Part shown: positions 54,361-62,571 of the stretch, piece by piece
How positions within the stretch are numbered: the stretch's first letter is position 1
How the letters are laid out: each line of letters begins with the position of its first letter
NCBI GenBank assembly: GCA_963754065.1
Contig: CAVWFH010000009.1
Location: 62,001 to 126,000 of the forward strand
DNA from: JALORV01 sp963754065
GTDB lineage: Bacteria; Pseudomonadota; Gammaproteobacteria; Burkholderiales; Burkholderiaceae_F
Direction of reading: 5' to 3'
Length of the DNA stretch: 64,000 nt
The notes under the pieces: generated by a model
Seen by the model: the letters and a program-made list of their open reading frames with translations, nothing else
Told to the model about the DNA's origin: nothing
The model's database searches: none
Program-made: the position numbers and the translations under genes

Positions 54361-55854
54361 GTGACCGAACAGGAACTGTTGGACCGCGCCGCGCAACGCG
54401 ATGCTCCGGTGCGCGACCCCGAGGCCGCGCAGCGTGCGCTCGTGCGCGTCCAGCACGTACTCGAGAAGCAGCGGCGCGTCGAGGCGCTGGTGCATCGCGA
54501 GCAGACGCCCGCGGAGCAGAAGAAGGCGCTGGTCGAGCAACTCGTGCATCGCCAGCACCTGAACGAGCTGCGCACGATCCTCGACCGGCTGCACGCCGCC
54601 GACATCGCCTACATCCTCGAAGCGCTGCCGATCGACGATCGTCTGGTCGTCTGGGATTGCGTCAAGGCCGACCGTGACGGCGAGATCCTGATCGAGGTGA
54701 ACGACGCGGTCCGCGAGACGCTGATCGCCTCGATGGACCGCGAGGAACTCGTCGATGCGGTCGAGAGCCTCGAGACCGACGAGATCGCAGCCATTGCGCA
54801 CGACCTGCCGGCGGACGTCGTCGACGAGGTGCGGGAGGGCCTGACCAGCGAGGAACGCGCGCAGCTGCGCGCGGCGATGTCCTACCCGGAGGAGTCGGTC
54901 GGTGCGCTGATGGACTTCGAGATGATCACGATCCGCGAGGATGTCACCCTCGAGGTCGTGTTGCGCTACCTGCGTCGTTTCGACGAGCTTCCGGATCACA
55001 CCGACCAGGTGTTCGTCGTCGACCGTCACGAAGTGCTCAAGGGCGCGCTGCCGCTCGACCGGCTGCTGATCAACGAGCCCGACACCGAGGTCACCGCGGT
55101 GATGAAGAGCGACCTGCTGACCCTGTCACCGCTGGACGACGGTGGCGAGGCGGCGCAGGCGTTCGAGCGTTACGACCTCGTGTCCGCGCCGGTCGTCGAC
55201 TCCAGTGGCCGACTGGTCGGGCGCCTGACCATCGACGAAGTCGTCGACGTCATCCGCGAGGAAGGCGAAGAGGCCGCGCTGGCGCAGGCGGGCCTGCGCG
55301 AAGACGAGGATATTTTCGCGTCGGTCTGGAACTCGGCGAAGAACCGCTGGCTGTGGCTGGCGGTGAACCTGTGCACGGCATTCTTCGCAAGTCGTGTCAT
55401 CGACGCGTTCGAGGGCACGATCGAGAAGGTGGTCGCGCTGGCAGCGTTGATGCCGATCGTCGCCGGGGTTGCCGGCAACTCGGGCAACCAGACGCTGACG
55501 CTGTTGGTTCGCTCCCTTGCGCTCGGCCAGGTCACGTCCGGAAACCAGCGCCGGCTGATCCTCAAGGAGATCGGCATCGCGGTGCTGAATGGTGCGGTGT
55601 GGGGCGGCCTGGCCGGACTGATGGCATGGCTGCTGTATCGCGACACGCCCAACGGCGTATTGCTGGGGCTGGTCATGGTCCTGGCGATGATCCTGAACAT
55701 GCTGGTCGCCGCTGCCGTTGGACTCGCCGTGCCGATGGCGCTGCGGGCCTCCGGCCGCGATCCGGCGATCGGCGGCTCAGTGCTGTTGACCTTCACCACC
55801 GACTCCGGCGGGTTCTTCATCTTCCTCGGGCTGGCGACGCTGTTCTTTCGTTAG
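54361..55854 (+). CDS. mgtE: Magnesium transporter MgtE
   Basis: MgtE is a Mg2+-gated Mg2+ channel of the inner membrane. The 497-residue product has the N-terminal superhelical domain (about 20-145), a CBS pair (150-280) with acidic Mg2+-sensing residues, a plug helix and five membrane helices (325-495) with NSGNQTLTLLVRSLALGQ in the pore region. I chose GTG 54361, with GAGGGA six bases upstream; a TTG at 54298 and GTG at 54355 are in frame too. The ribosome-site stretch is shared with a repeat at 62.47 kb. Confidence 0.92.
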   Translation: MTEQELLDRAAQRDAPVRDPEAAQRALVRVQHVLEKQRRVEALVHREQTPAEQKKALVEQLVHRQHLNELRTILDRLHAADIAYILEALPIDDRLVVWDCVKADRDGEILIEVNDAVRETLIASMDREELVDAVESLETDEIAAIAHDLPADVVDEVREGLTSEERAQLRAAMSYPEESVGALMDFEMITIREDVTLEVVLRYLRRFDELPDHTDQVFVVDRHEVLKGALPLDRLLINEPDTEVTAVMKSDLLTLSPLDDGGEAAQAFERYDLVSAPVVDSSGRLVGRLTIDEVVDVIREEGEEAALAQAGLREDEDIFASVWNSAKNRWLWLAVNLCTAFFASRVIDAFEGTIEKVVALAALMPIVAGVAGNSGNQTLTLLVRSLALGQVTSGNQRRLILKEIGIAVLNGAVWGGLAGLMAWLLYRDTPNGVLLGLVMVLAMILNMLVAAAVGLAVPMALRASGRDPAIGGSVLLTFTTDSGGFFIFLGLATLFFR

Positions 55855-55862
55855 CGGTCCTC

Positions 55863-55983
55863 GTGTACGCGACGCGCTACGCGCGCCGCACGTGCACTCG
55901 GACCGGTACGGTTCGCGCGAGGCGCGAACCGCTAACGACCAATTAGTCGGCTGCGCTCCGGAGCGGCCGCGCGCTCCGCCGAA
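55863..55983 (+). repeat. Dispersed hairpin repeat, copy 3
   Basis: This is the third copy of the element seen at 1592 and 1856. It has GTGTACGCGACGCGC with a short CGCG-CTA-CGCG stem, CGCACGTGCACTCGG (as in copy 1), a perfect nine-pair hairpin GGTTCGCGC-GAG-GCGCGAACC (55910-55930) unique to this copy, and the shared end AGTCGGCTGCGCTCCGGAGC, then GGCCGCGCGCTCCGCCGAA. It lies nine bases after the mgtE stop codon. As in copy 1 it directly follows a gene on the same strand. Confidence 0.75.
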
Positions 55984-56059
55984 ATTCAAACGCTGGACAC
56001 TCCGCCTGCCCCGTCGCAATGCGAGGGGGTGATGGCGCCGGGTCTCCGAGTCGTTCGAG

Positions 56060-56278
56060 TCACTTGACGCGCTTCACCGTGAACTCTTCCTGGATCGTGT
56101 CTTTGTAGACACTTGCGGGCGATGAGCTTGCCAGGAAGCGGCGCGCGATCTCCTCGCCGACGGCCGTGTGCTGGATCACCTGCCCGTTGTCGAACTCGAT
56201 TTCGAGTACGCGCAGGTTGCGGTCATAGCCGGCGGACTTGATGCCGCCGCGCCGGATCGGCTTGCGTTCAATCGCCAT
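56060..56278 (-). CDS. KTSC domain protein
   Basis: This is a 72-residue protein that is almost all KTSC domain: GGIKSAGYDRNLRVLEIEF, GQVIQHTAVGEEIARRFLASSSPASVYKDTI. KTSC domains occur alone or fused to lysyl-tRNA synthetase; their role is not established. It lies nine bases downstream of ubiD on the same strand and is probably co-transcribed with it. Confidence 0.85.
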   Translation of the reverse strand: MAIERKPIRRGGIKSAGYDRNLRVLEIEFDNGQVIQHTAVGEEIARRFLASSSPASVYKDTIQEEFTVKRVK

Positions 56279-56287
56279 GCTGCACTC

Positions 56288-57808
56288 CTACAGTCCGAGT
56301 TCCTTCCAGATCGAGTCCACGCGAGCCTTGACCGCTGCATCCATCGTGATCGGCCGGCCCCATTCGCGCGTCGTTTCTCCGCTCCACTTGTTGGTCGCGT
56401 CGATACCCATCTTGCTGCCGAGACCCGACACCGGCGAGGCGAAGTCGAGGTAGTCGATCGGCGTGTTGTCGACCAGTACCGTGTCGCGCATCGGATCGAC
56501 GCGGGTCGTGATCGCCCAGATCACTTCCTTCCAGTCGCGCGGGTTCACATCGTCGTCGACGACGACAATGAACTTCGTGTACATGAACTGCCGCAGGAAG
56601 CTCCAGACGCCAAACATCACCCGCTTGGCGTGTCCCGCGTACTGCTTGCGCATCGAAACGACAGCCATGCGATAGCTGCAGCCTTCCGGGGGCAGGTAGA
56701 AGTCCACGATTTCCGGAAAGGTCCGCTGCAAAATGGGAACGAAGACTTCGTTCAGCGCGACGCCGAGGACGGCCGGCTCGTCCGGCGGCTTGCCGGTGTA
56801 GGTCGAGTGGTAGATCGGATCGCGTCGCGTCGTGATGCGGTCGACGGTGAACACCGGAAACCAGTCCCGTTCGTTGTAGTAGCCGGTGTGGTCGCCGAAC
56901 GGCCCTTCTAGTGCCAGCTCGTAAGCGGAGTCGGGCCGGACCGGCGCGTCGGCCGGTGCGGGAGGTGGCACTGGCTCCGGGTTGAGATGCCCCTCGAGTA
57001 CGATCTCCGCCGTCGCGGGAACCCGCAGCTCGCTGCCGATGCACTTCACCGTCTCGGTGCGACCGCCGCGCAGCAGGCCGGCGAACTGGTACTCGGAGAG
57101 ATTGTCCGGGACCGGCGTAACTGCACCCAGGATGGTGGCCGGGTCCGCGCCGAGGGCGACGGCGATCGGAAAGGGTTGGCCTGGATTGGCCAGCGCGTGG
57201 TCTCGGAAGTCCAGTGCACCTCCCCGGTGGGCGAGCCAGCGCATGATCAGCTTGTTCCGGCCGAGCACCTGCTGCCGGTAGATACCCAGGTTCTGGCGGG
57301 GCTTGTTGGGGCCGCGCGTGACTACGAGGCCCCAGGTGATCAACGGGCCGGCATCTCCGGGCCAGCAGGTCTGGACCGGCAGGCGCGCCAGGTCGACGTC
57401 CGGACCCTCGATGCGGATTTCCTGGCAGGGCGCCGAGCGAACCTCTTTGGGAGCCATGTCCCACAGCGCGCTCTTCAATAGAGCCACCTTGCCGAGCGCA
57501 TCCCGCAGGCCTCGCGGAGCCTCGGGTTCCTTGAGGCTCGCCAGCAGTTCGCCCACCTCGCGCAAGGCGCCGACGCTGTCGGCCCCCATGGCGAACGCCA
57601 CCCGCTCGGGGGTCCCGAAGAGGTTGGTCAGCACCGGAATGTCATGGCCTTCCGGGCGCTCGAACAGCAGCGCCGGCCCGCCGGACCGCAGCGTGCGGTC
57701 GCTGATTTCGGTCATTTCGAGGCGGGTCGAGACCGACGCGCGGATGCGGCGAAGTTGCTGCGTCTCCTCCAACCGGCCCAGAAAGTCCCGCAAGTCGCGG
57801 TATTTCAT
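56288..57808 (-). CDS. ubiD: 4-hydroxy-3-polyprenylbenzoate decarboxylase UbiD
   Basis: UbiD decarboxylates the polyprenylated benzoate in ubiquinone synthesis with a prenylated FMN made by UbiX. The 506-residue sequence starts MKYRDLRDFLGRLEE and includes the conserved central EGPFGDHTGYYNERDWFPV (outlined) and the C-terminal VVDDDVNPRDWKEVIWA and SGLGSKMGIDATNKW. The protein is full length. ispB at 19 kb makes the side chain of the same pathway. Confidence 0.96.
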   Translation of the reverse strand: MKYRDLRDFLGRLEETQQLRRIRASVSTRLEMTEISDRTLRSGGPALLFERPEGHDIPVLTNLFGTPERVAFAMGADSVGALREVGELLASLKEPEAPRGLRDALGKVALLKSALWDMAPKEVRSAPCQEIRIEGPDVDLARLPVQTCWPGDAGPLITWGLVVTRGPNKPRQNLGIYRQQVLGRNKLIMRWLAHRGGALDFRDHALANPGQPFPIAVALGADPATILGAVTPVPDNLSEYQFAGLLRGGRTETVKCIGSELRVPATAEIVLEGHLNPEPVPPPAPADAPVRPDSAYELALEGPFGDHTGYYNERDWFPVFTVDRITTRRDPIYHSTYTGKPPDEPAVLGVALNEVFVPILQRTFPEIVDFYLPPEGCSYRMAVVSMRKQYAGHAKRVMFGVWSFLRQFMYTKFIVVVDDDVNPRDWKEVIWAITTRVDPMRDTVLVDNTPIDYLDFASPVSGLGSKMGIDATNKWSGETTREWGRPITMDAAVKARVDSIWKELGL

Positions 57809-58268
57809 CGGAAGTTTGTTGCAAAGCAGAAAAAAGCGAGAGCCTCTAAATAAGCACTTACTAACATTGCGGATGTTGACTTAACTCTATGAAAATAAAG
57901 AATAATGTCGAGCGCATGTCGTTCTAATGCGGGTGTTACAGCGTGTCCGCCGGTCGGAAATGCCGAATTTTCGGGTTGACCCGCCGACCTCAGACCCTAA
58001 AATTCTGTTCAGCCATTCGGCCGACTCCGCTCTCACGCCTCGGCGAAGCAGCAAAACCGGAGTCTAGGGACTTAACGAGTCCTGCTGTTCGTTCTTTTTA
58101 CTGATCGGGACTCGTCCCGTTCGAACCGGTGCTGGTTTTGGCCCTCTGGCCGGATCCGGCATCCCGAGAATCCGAGCCGGCTCGTGGGCCGTCGGATTCA
58201 ACGTACCAACCTGTGAGTGGCGACCGGAGGTCCCGTGACCCGTGGCCGTTCAACATAAGGAGGCACGC
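57809..58268 (+). promoter_or_regulatory. Long structured leader before lytic transglycosylase
   Basis: This is a 460-bp gap. Part one (57825-57935) is AT-rich and includes a dyad AACAT-TGCGG-ATGTT (57863-57877). A promoter follows: TTGACC (57976-57981), 16 bp, TAAAAT (57998-58003), predicting a leader of about 260 nt. The leader has GACTCCG/CGGAGTC (58023-58029 with 58058-58064), GGGACT/AGTCCT (58067-58083) followed by a T-rich TTCTTTTTA, and CGAGTCC (58076-58082), which can pair instead with GGACTCG (58108-58114). This looks like attenuator or riboswitch architecture of unknown ligand. Confidence 0.5.
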
Positions 58269-59159
58269 ATGTCTGCAGCCACGAATTCGATCTCCCTGGC
58301 TCCGGCAGCAACGGTTGCGTGGGCCGAAGTCATCCTCGACGTCCGTGACGGTGCGTTGGCGACCGCGCGCGCCCTGGTGACCTTGGCCGGTAGCGCCGCG
58401 CTGCTGCTCGGTGCCGTCGCGATTTCCGACGCCGATGTACGGTCTGCAATCAAGGCGGCTCTGCCGATACCGGTCGCGGTGGCTTCGGCGCCATTGGAAC
58501 AAGGCTCCGTTGAAACCTCGGTGGAGCCGACAGAGGCACCACCGGCCGTGCTTACTGCCACAGATCCGCGCCAGAAACACGTCGTGCAGTACCTGTCGCG
58601 ACGCTATCGGGTGGCCGAAGAGGCGACGCGCATGCTGGTGTCGACCGCCTTCCAGATCGGTCACGAATACAAGCTGGACCCACTGCTGATCCTGTCCGTC
58701 GTGGCGATCGAGTCCAGTCTGAATCCTTTCGCCGAGAGCTCCATGGGCGCCCAGGGGCTCATGCAGGTGATGACCCGCGTCCACGCCGAACGGTTCGAGC
58801 CGCATGGCGGCCAGATCGCAGCACTGGATCCTGTGGCCAACATGAAGGTCGGTTCCGCCATCCTGAGCGACCTGATCTCGCGTGGCGGCTCGGTCGAGCG
58901 TGGATTGCAGCTGTACGTCGGTGCGGGCAACCTGCCTGACGACGGCGGCTACGGTGCCCGTGTTCTGGGCGAGCGCTCGCGGCTGGCCCTCGCGGCCAGC
59001 GGCAAGGTCGATGCGGCAATTTCCGCCGGACGCCCAACTGTCGCTTCGGATCAGAAACCGGCCACGGCCGATGCGACTCCTGCGACACAGCCGCAGGCGC
59101 GTCCGGCAGTCGACACTCCGCTCCCGGTAGAAGAAGCCGCGCCTCCGCGCTCCGCCTGA
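58269..59159 (+). CDS. Lytic transglycosylase with N-terminal anchor
   Basis: This is a 296-residue SLT-type murein hydrolase. ATG 58269 follows a strong AAGGAGG. An N-terminal hydrophobic segment (about 38-58) anchors or exports it; the SLT domain (about 115-235) has the catalytic Glu in VAIESSLNPFAESSMGAQGLMQVM (outlined). The last 60 residues are Pro/Ala-rich and end in EEAAPPRSA. It is independent of its neighbours and has the longest structured leader in the window. Confidence 0.9.
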   Translation: MSAATNSISLAPAATVAWAEVILDVRDGALATARALVTLAGSAALLLGAVAISDADVRSAIKAALPIPVAVASAPLEQGSVETSVEPTEAPPAVLTATDPRQKHVVQYLSRRYRVAEEATRMLVSTAFQIGHEYKLDPLLILSVVAIESSLNPFAESSMGAQGLMQVMTRVHAERFEPHGGQIAALDPVANMKVGSAILSDLISRGGSVERGLQLYVGAGNLPDDGGYGARVLGERSRLALAASGKVDAAISAGRPTVASDQKPATADATPATQPQARPAVDTPLPVEEAAPPRSA

Positions 59160-59165
59160 CCTAGG

Positions 59166-59186
59166 GCCCTGCCGACTCAGCAGGGC
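59166..59186 (+). terminator. Hairpin after lytic transglycosylase
   Basis: GCCCTGC-CGACTCA-GCAGGGC (59166-59186) lies six bases after the stop codon and is followed by CGGTCTTTCC. It is a plausible but weak terminator. Apart from this and the small RNA candidate, the 538-bp gap to maeB (59160-59697) shows no supported gene. Confidence 0.5.
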
Positions 59187-59349
59187 GGCGGTCTTTCCGC
59201 TCGCGCGGTTTTCCACCAGCGACTTTCAACCGGCTCTACGGGGCGCGCTTGCTGCGCGCGGTTTGGCGTCGCGCGGGTTGCCACACGCCTTCACCATTCC
59301 CGGCCGGCCGCACAACTTGTTAGTGCGCGCTCTTCTGTTTGTCGTGGAC

Positions 59350-59459
59350 AAAAAAAGAGCCCGTCACCGGGGCGCTCCCACATTCGGCTGAGGAGGGAGG
59401 AGGAAATACACCGACTAGGGGTGCCGCGCCCAGGCCGAAGGACAGGCTCTGAGGAGAGT
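59350..59459 (-). ncRNA. Candidate small RNA with anti-Shine-Dalgarno stretch
   Basis: On the minus strand a promoter (TTGACA, 16 bp, TAGACT; plus-strand 59466-59493) is followed by about 110 nt ending in a GC hairpin and seven T (A-run at 59350-59356). The RNA would close on itself: AGAGCCTGTC near the 5-prime end pairs with GACGGGCTCT at the 3-prime end (one G-U), and TTCGGC with GCCGAA inside that. The unpaired part holds TTTCCTCCTCCCTCCTC, complementary to Shine-Dalgarno sequences. No coding frame is evident. I do not recognise a known RNA family. Confidence 0.6.
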
Positions 59460-59465
59460 GCGCGA

Positions 59466-59493
59466 AGTCTAATGTCGCTGCAACGTTTGTCAA
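59466..59493 (-). promoter_or_regulatory. Promoter of the candidate small RNA
   Basis: Minus-strand TTGACA (plus TGTCAA, 59488-59493), a 16-bp spacer and TAGACT (plus AGTCTA, 59466-59471). The -35 is a perfect consensus, rare in this GC-rich DNA. The predicted start is about 59459. Confidence 0.6.
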
Positions 59494-59697
59494 TATTGTC
59501 TAGGTCAAAACTGGATTCGTGAGTGACTGACGGCGGCGGTGGTGCCTATGGATCCCGGGCGGCCGACGGTACGAGTGAGTCCAGAATCTTGCAGCCGGTG
59601 CCGTAGGGTTTGTTGACTCGCTGAGCTTGCCGGACCGAGCGCAGGGGCAGGGCGGAACGGATAATGGCCGATCTGCGCATCAGGCCCGTCACACTCC

Positions 59698-62013
59698 ATG
59701 CCCACGACCGAACACGATGATCTGCGCCGCGCGGCGCTCGAGTATCACGAGAAGCCGACGCCGGGCAAGATTGCGATCGCTCCGACCAAGCAGCTCGTCA
59801 ACCAACGCGACCTTGCTCTGGCCTATTCGCCGGGTGTTGCCGCGGCGAGCGAGGCGATTCATGCGGAGCCCGCGGCGGTCTTTCGCTATACCGCACGGGG
59901 CAACCTGGTCGGAGTCGTGACCAATGGCACCGCCGTTCTTGGCCTCGGCAACATCGGACCGTTGGCTGCGAAGCCGGTCATGGAAGGCAAGGCGGTTCTC
60001 TTCAAGAAGTTTGCAGGTATCGACGTCTTCGACATCGAGCTGAATGAATCCGACCCGGACCGGCTCATTGAAGTCATCGCGGCGCTGGAGCCGACATTCG
60101 GCGGCATCAACCTGGAGGACATCAAGGCGCCGGAGTGTTTCTACGTCGAGCGCAAGCTGCGCACCCGGCTGAAGATCCCCGTTTTCCATGACGACCAGCA
60201 CGGCACGGCCATCATCGTCGGTGCCGCGATCCTCAATGGCCTGAAGATCGTCGGCAAGCAGCTCGACAAGGTCAAGCTCGTCACAAGCGGCGCCGGTGCC
60301 GCGGCGCTCGCCTGCCTGGAGCTGCTCGTGAGCCTCGGCGTTCCACGCAAGAACATCTGGGTCACGGACATCGAAGGCGTCGTCTATCGCGGCCGCACCG
60401 TGCTGATGGACGATGACAAGGCGAAGTTCGCGCAGGACACGGCAGCGCGCAAGCTGGCCGATGTCATTGCGGATGCCGATATCTTCCTGGGCCTGTCGGC
60501 AGGCGGCGTGCTCAAGGGGGAAATGGTGGCGCGCATGGCGGCACGGCCGCTGGTCCTGGCGCTGGCCAATCCGACGCCCGAGATTCTTCCGGAGGAGGTC
60601 AAGCGCGTTCGCGACGACGCCATCATCGCCACGGGCCGGTCCGACTATCCGAATCAGGTCAACAACGTCCTGTGCTTCCCGTTCATCTTCCGCGGCGCGC
60701 TCGACGTCGGCGCGACAACGATCACGGCAGCCATGGAGGTCGCGGCGGTACAGGCGCTCGCTGCGCTGGCCCAGGAAGAGCAGAGCGACGTGGTTGCATC
60801 GGCCTACGGCATCTCCAACCTCGCCTTCGGGCCCGAGTACCTGATCCCCAAGCCGTTCGATCCGCGCCTGATCACGCGCATCGCACCGGCGGTCGCGCAG
60901 GCAGCGATGACGAGTGGCGTGGCGTCTCGGCCGATCGCCGATCTCGGCGCCTACCGCGACCAGCTGCAGCAGTTCGTCTACCACTCCGGCACGTTCATGA
61001 AGCCGATCTTCACGATCGCGAAGAATGCGGTCGCGACCGGTGGACGCTCACGCATCGTGTTTGCCGAGGGCGAAGAAGAGCGCGTGTTGCGAGCAGTGCA
61101 GGTTGTCATCGACGAAGGGCTCGCGCGACCGCTGTTGATCGGCCGGCCCGACGTCATCGAACGACGGCTTACGCGCTTCGGACTGCGCATGCGGGCCGAG
61201 CAGGACTTCGACCTGATCAATCCGCAGTTCGATGCGCGCTATCGCGACTACTGGGAAAGCTACCACCGGATCGCGGCGCGCAAGGGCGTGACCGCGCAGT
61301 ACGCAAAGATCGAGATGCGTCGCCGCCACACGCTGATCGGCGCGATGATGATTCTCCGCGACGATGCCGACGGCATGATCTGCGGGACCTTCGGCACGCA
61401 CAACCTGCACTTGCACTACATCGACCAGGTGATCGGTCGCCGGCCGGGTTGTGGTGTCTACGCTGCAATGAACGTGCTGATGCTGCCAGGTCGGCAACTG
61501 GCGCTGGTGGACACGCATGTGAACCTCGATCCCAGCGCCGAGGAGATCGCCGAGATCACGGTCCTCGCGGCCGAGCAATTGCGACGGCTGGGGTTCGAGC
61601 CGGCGGTGGCATTGGTGTCGCATTCCAACTTCGGTTCGAGTAACGCGGCGACTGCGCTGAAGATGCGGTCCGCGCTGCAACTCGTCCGCAGCCGCGCGCC
61701 CGATCTCGATGTCGACGGCGAGATGCACGCGGACTGCGCGGTCGACGAGGCAATGCGCAAATCGATGATGCCGTTCTCGACGCTCAAGGGCGAAGCCAAC
61801 CTGATCGTGTGCCCGAACATCGACTCGGCCAACATCTCCTACAACCTTCTGAAGGCGACGGCCGGCAACAACATTGCGATCGGGCCGATCCTGCTGGGGG
61901 CCGCGAAGCCCGTCAACATCCTGACGTCGTCGGCCACGGTGCGCCGCATCGTCAATATGACGGCCTTGACCGTGCTGGAGGCCAACTCGCTGCGGCAACC
62001 CGAGTTGCTCTAG
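59698..62013 (+). CDS. maeB: NADP-dependent malic enzyme MaeB
   Basis: MaeB decarboxylates malate to pyruvate with NADP+. The 771 residues comprise a malic enzyme half (1-430; VFHDDQHGTAIIVGAAILNGL outlines the metal and NAD(P) site) and a C-terminal phosphotransacetylase-like domain (about 440-765) that serves as an allosteric acetyl-CoA sensor in this class. The length is typical. The TAG stop is one base before the GTG of the RNase gene. Confidence 0.96.
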   Translation: MPTTEHDDLRRAALEYHEKPTPGKIAIAPTKQLVNQRDLALAYSPGVAAASEAIHAEPAAVFRYTARGNLVGVVTNGTAVLGLGNIGPLAAKPVMEGKAVLFKKFAGIDVFDIELNESDPDRLIEVIAALEPTFGGINLEDIKAPECFYVERKLRTRLKIPVFHDDQHGTAIIVGAAILNGLKIVGKQLDKVKLVTSGAGAAALACLELLVSLGVPRKNIWVTDIEGVVYRGRTVLMDDDKAKFAQDTAARKLADVIADADIFLGLSAGGVLKGEMVARMAARPLVLALANPTPEILPEEVKRVRDDAIIATGRSDYPNQVNNVLCFPFIFRGALDVGATTITAAMEVAAVQALAALAQEEQSDVVASAYGISNLAFGPEYLIPKPFDPRLITRIAPAVAQAAMTSGVASRPIADLGAYRDQLQQFVYHSGTFMKPIFTIAKNAVATGGRSRIVFAEGEEERVLRAVQVVIDEGLARPLLIGRPDVIERRLTRFGLRMRAEQDFDLINPQFDARYRDYWESYHRIAARKGVTAQYAKIEMRRRHTLIGAMMILRDDADGMICGTFGTHNLHLHYIDQVIGRRPGCGVYAAMNVLMLPGRQLALVDTHVNLDPSAEEIAEITVLAAEQLRRLGFEPAVALVSHSNFGSSNAATALKMRSALQLVRSRAPDLDVDGEMHADCAVDEAMRKSMMPFSTLKGEANLIVCPNIDSANISYNLLKATAGNNIAIGPILLGAAKPVNILTSSATVRRIVNMTALTVLEANSLRQPELL

Positions 62014-62014
62014 A

Positions 62015-62419
62015 GTGGTCTGGCGCCTCGTACGCGGTGTCCTGCACGCCAGCATTGCACTTGCGCTGGTGGCTTGCGGGCCGGCCGGCGACGCCCGCGA
62101 GCAGGCGACACGCGTGCCGGTCGGTGAAGTGGCTCTGGCCGACCTGCCGCGCGAAGCGCGCGACACTCTCGTGCTCATCAGGAAGGGTGGGCCGTACAGC
62201 TATCGCAAGGACGGCTCGACATTCGGAAACCGGGAAGGTCATCTGCCGCGCCGACCGCGCGGCTACTACACGGAATACACGGTGCGCACACCCCGGGAGC
62301 GCGACCGCGGCGCGCGACGCATCGTTGCCGGCAAAGGCGACAGCGGCGATCCCGCCACCGGCGGCGAGTACTACTACACCGACGACCATTACAACTCGTT
62401 TCGACGGATACGAGAATGA
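62015..62419 (+). CDS. Barnase-like guanyl-specific ribonuclease, predicted lipoprotein
   Basis: This is a 134-residue protein with an N-terminal export signal ending in a lipobox (ALVAC, Cys21), then a microbial RNase (N1/T1/barnase) domain. The likely catalytic set is Glu87 (YYTEYTV), Arg101/Arg102 (GARRIV) and His125 (DDHYNSF), as in RNase Sa and barnase. The start is GTG 62015, directly after maeB. It is followed by a short frame and then a barstar-type inhibitor gene, so an RNase-inhibitor pair is likely. If the lipobox is used, the enzyme would be membrane-tethered rather than freely secreted. Confidence 0.85.
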   Translation: MVWRLVRGVLHASIALALVACGPAGDAREQATRVPVGEVALADLPREARDTLVLIRKGGPYSYRKDGSTFGNREGHLPRRPRGYYTEYTVRTPRERDRGARRIVAGKGDSGDPATGGEYYYTDDHYNSFRRIRE

Positions 62420-62571
62420 GCCCGACGCACGGCCGCCCGAAGGCGGGCGATGTCCCTCGCGGAGGGACCGCGCGCAGCGCGAGGGAGCAAGCACCAGCCC
62501 CGACGCACGGTTGGCCGACGGCGCGCGAGGATTCTCGCGGACGAGCGCCAGGAACGAGGGAACACGCATGA
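62416..62571 (+). CDS. Repeat-built 51-residue frame coupling RNase and barstar genes
   Basis: An uninterrupted 51-codon frame starts at an ATG in the RNase stop (ATGA, 62416-62419) and ends in a TGA that overlaps the barstar ATG (62568-62571). Its sequence is two diverged copies of a PTHGxPxAxxxxRG unit, encoded by a 77-bp direct repeat (62421 and 62498). It resembles translated extragenic repeat DNA, so it may be non-coding in function even if translated. The double ATGA overlap means ribosomes could pass through it to reach the barstar gene. No similarity to a known protein was recognised. Confidence 0.35.
   Translation: MSPTHGRPKAGDVPRGGTARSAREQAPAPTHGWPTAREDSRGRAPGTREHA
62421..62567 (+). 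repeat. Two tandem diverged 77-bp repeats
   Basis: Copy A (62421-62497) and copy B (62498-62567) both begin CCCGACGCACGG, continue with CCGAxGGCG, CTCGCGGA and end with CGAGGGA before the next part. Copy A includes GCGCGCAGCGCGAGGGAG (62470-62487), identical to 54338-54355 in front of mgtE. The end of copy B supplies the GAGGGA ribosome site of the barstar gene. Confidence 0.6.

Noticed and set aside
57809..58268. Assigning the leader to the ydaO (c-di-AMP) or GEMM (c-di-GMP) riboswitch class
   Set aside because: Although context would fit, I could not find the conserved core sequences of either class, so no class is named.
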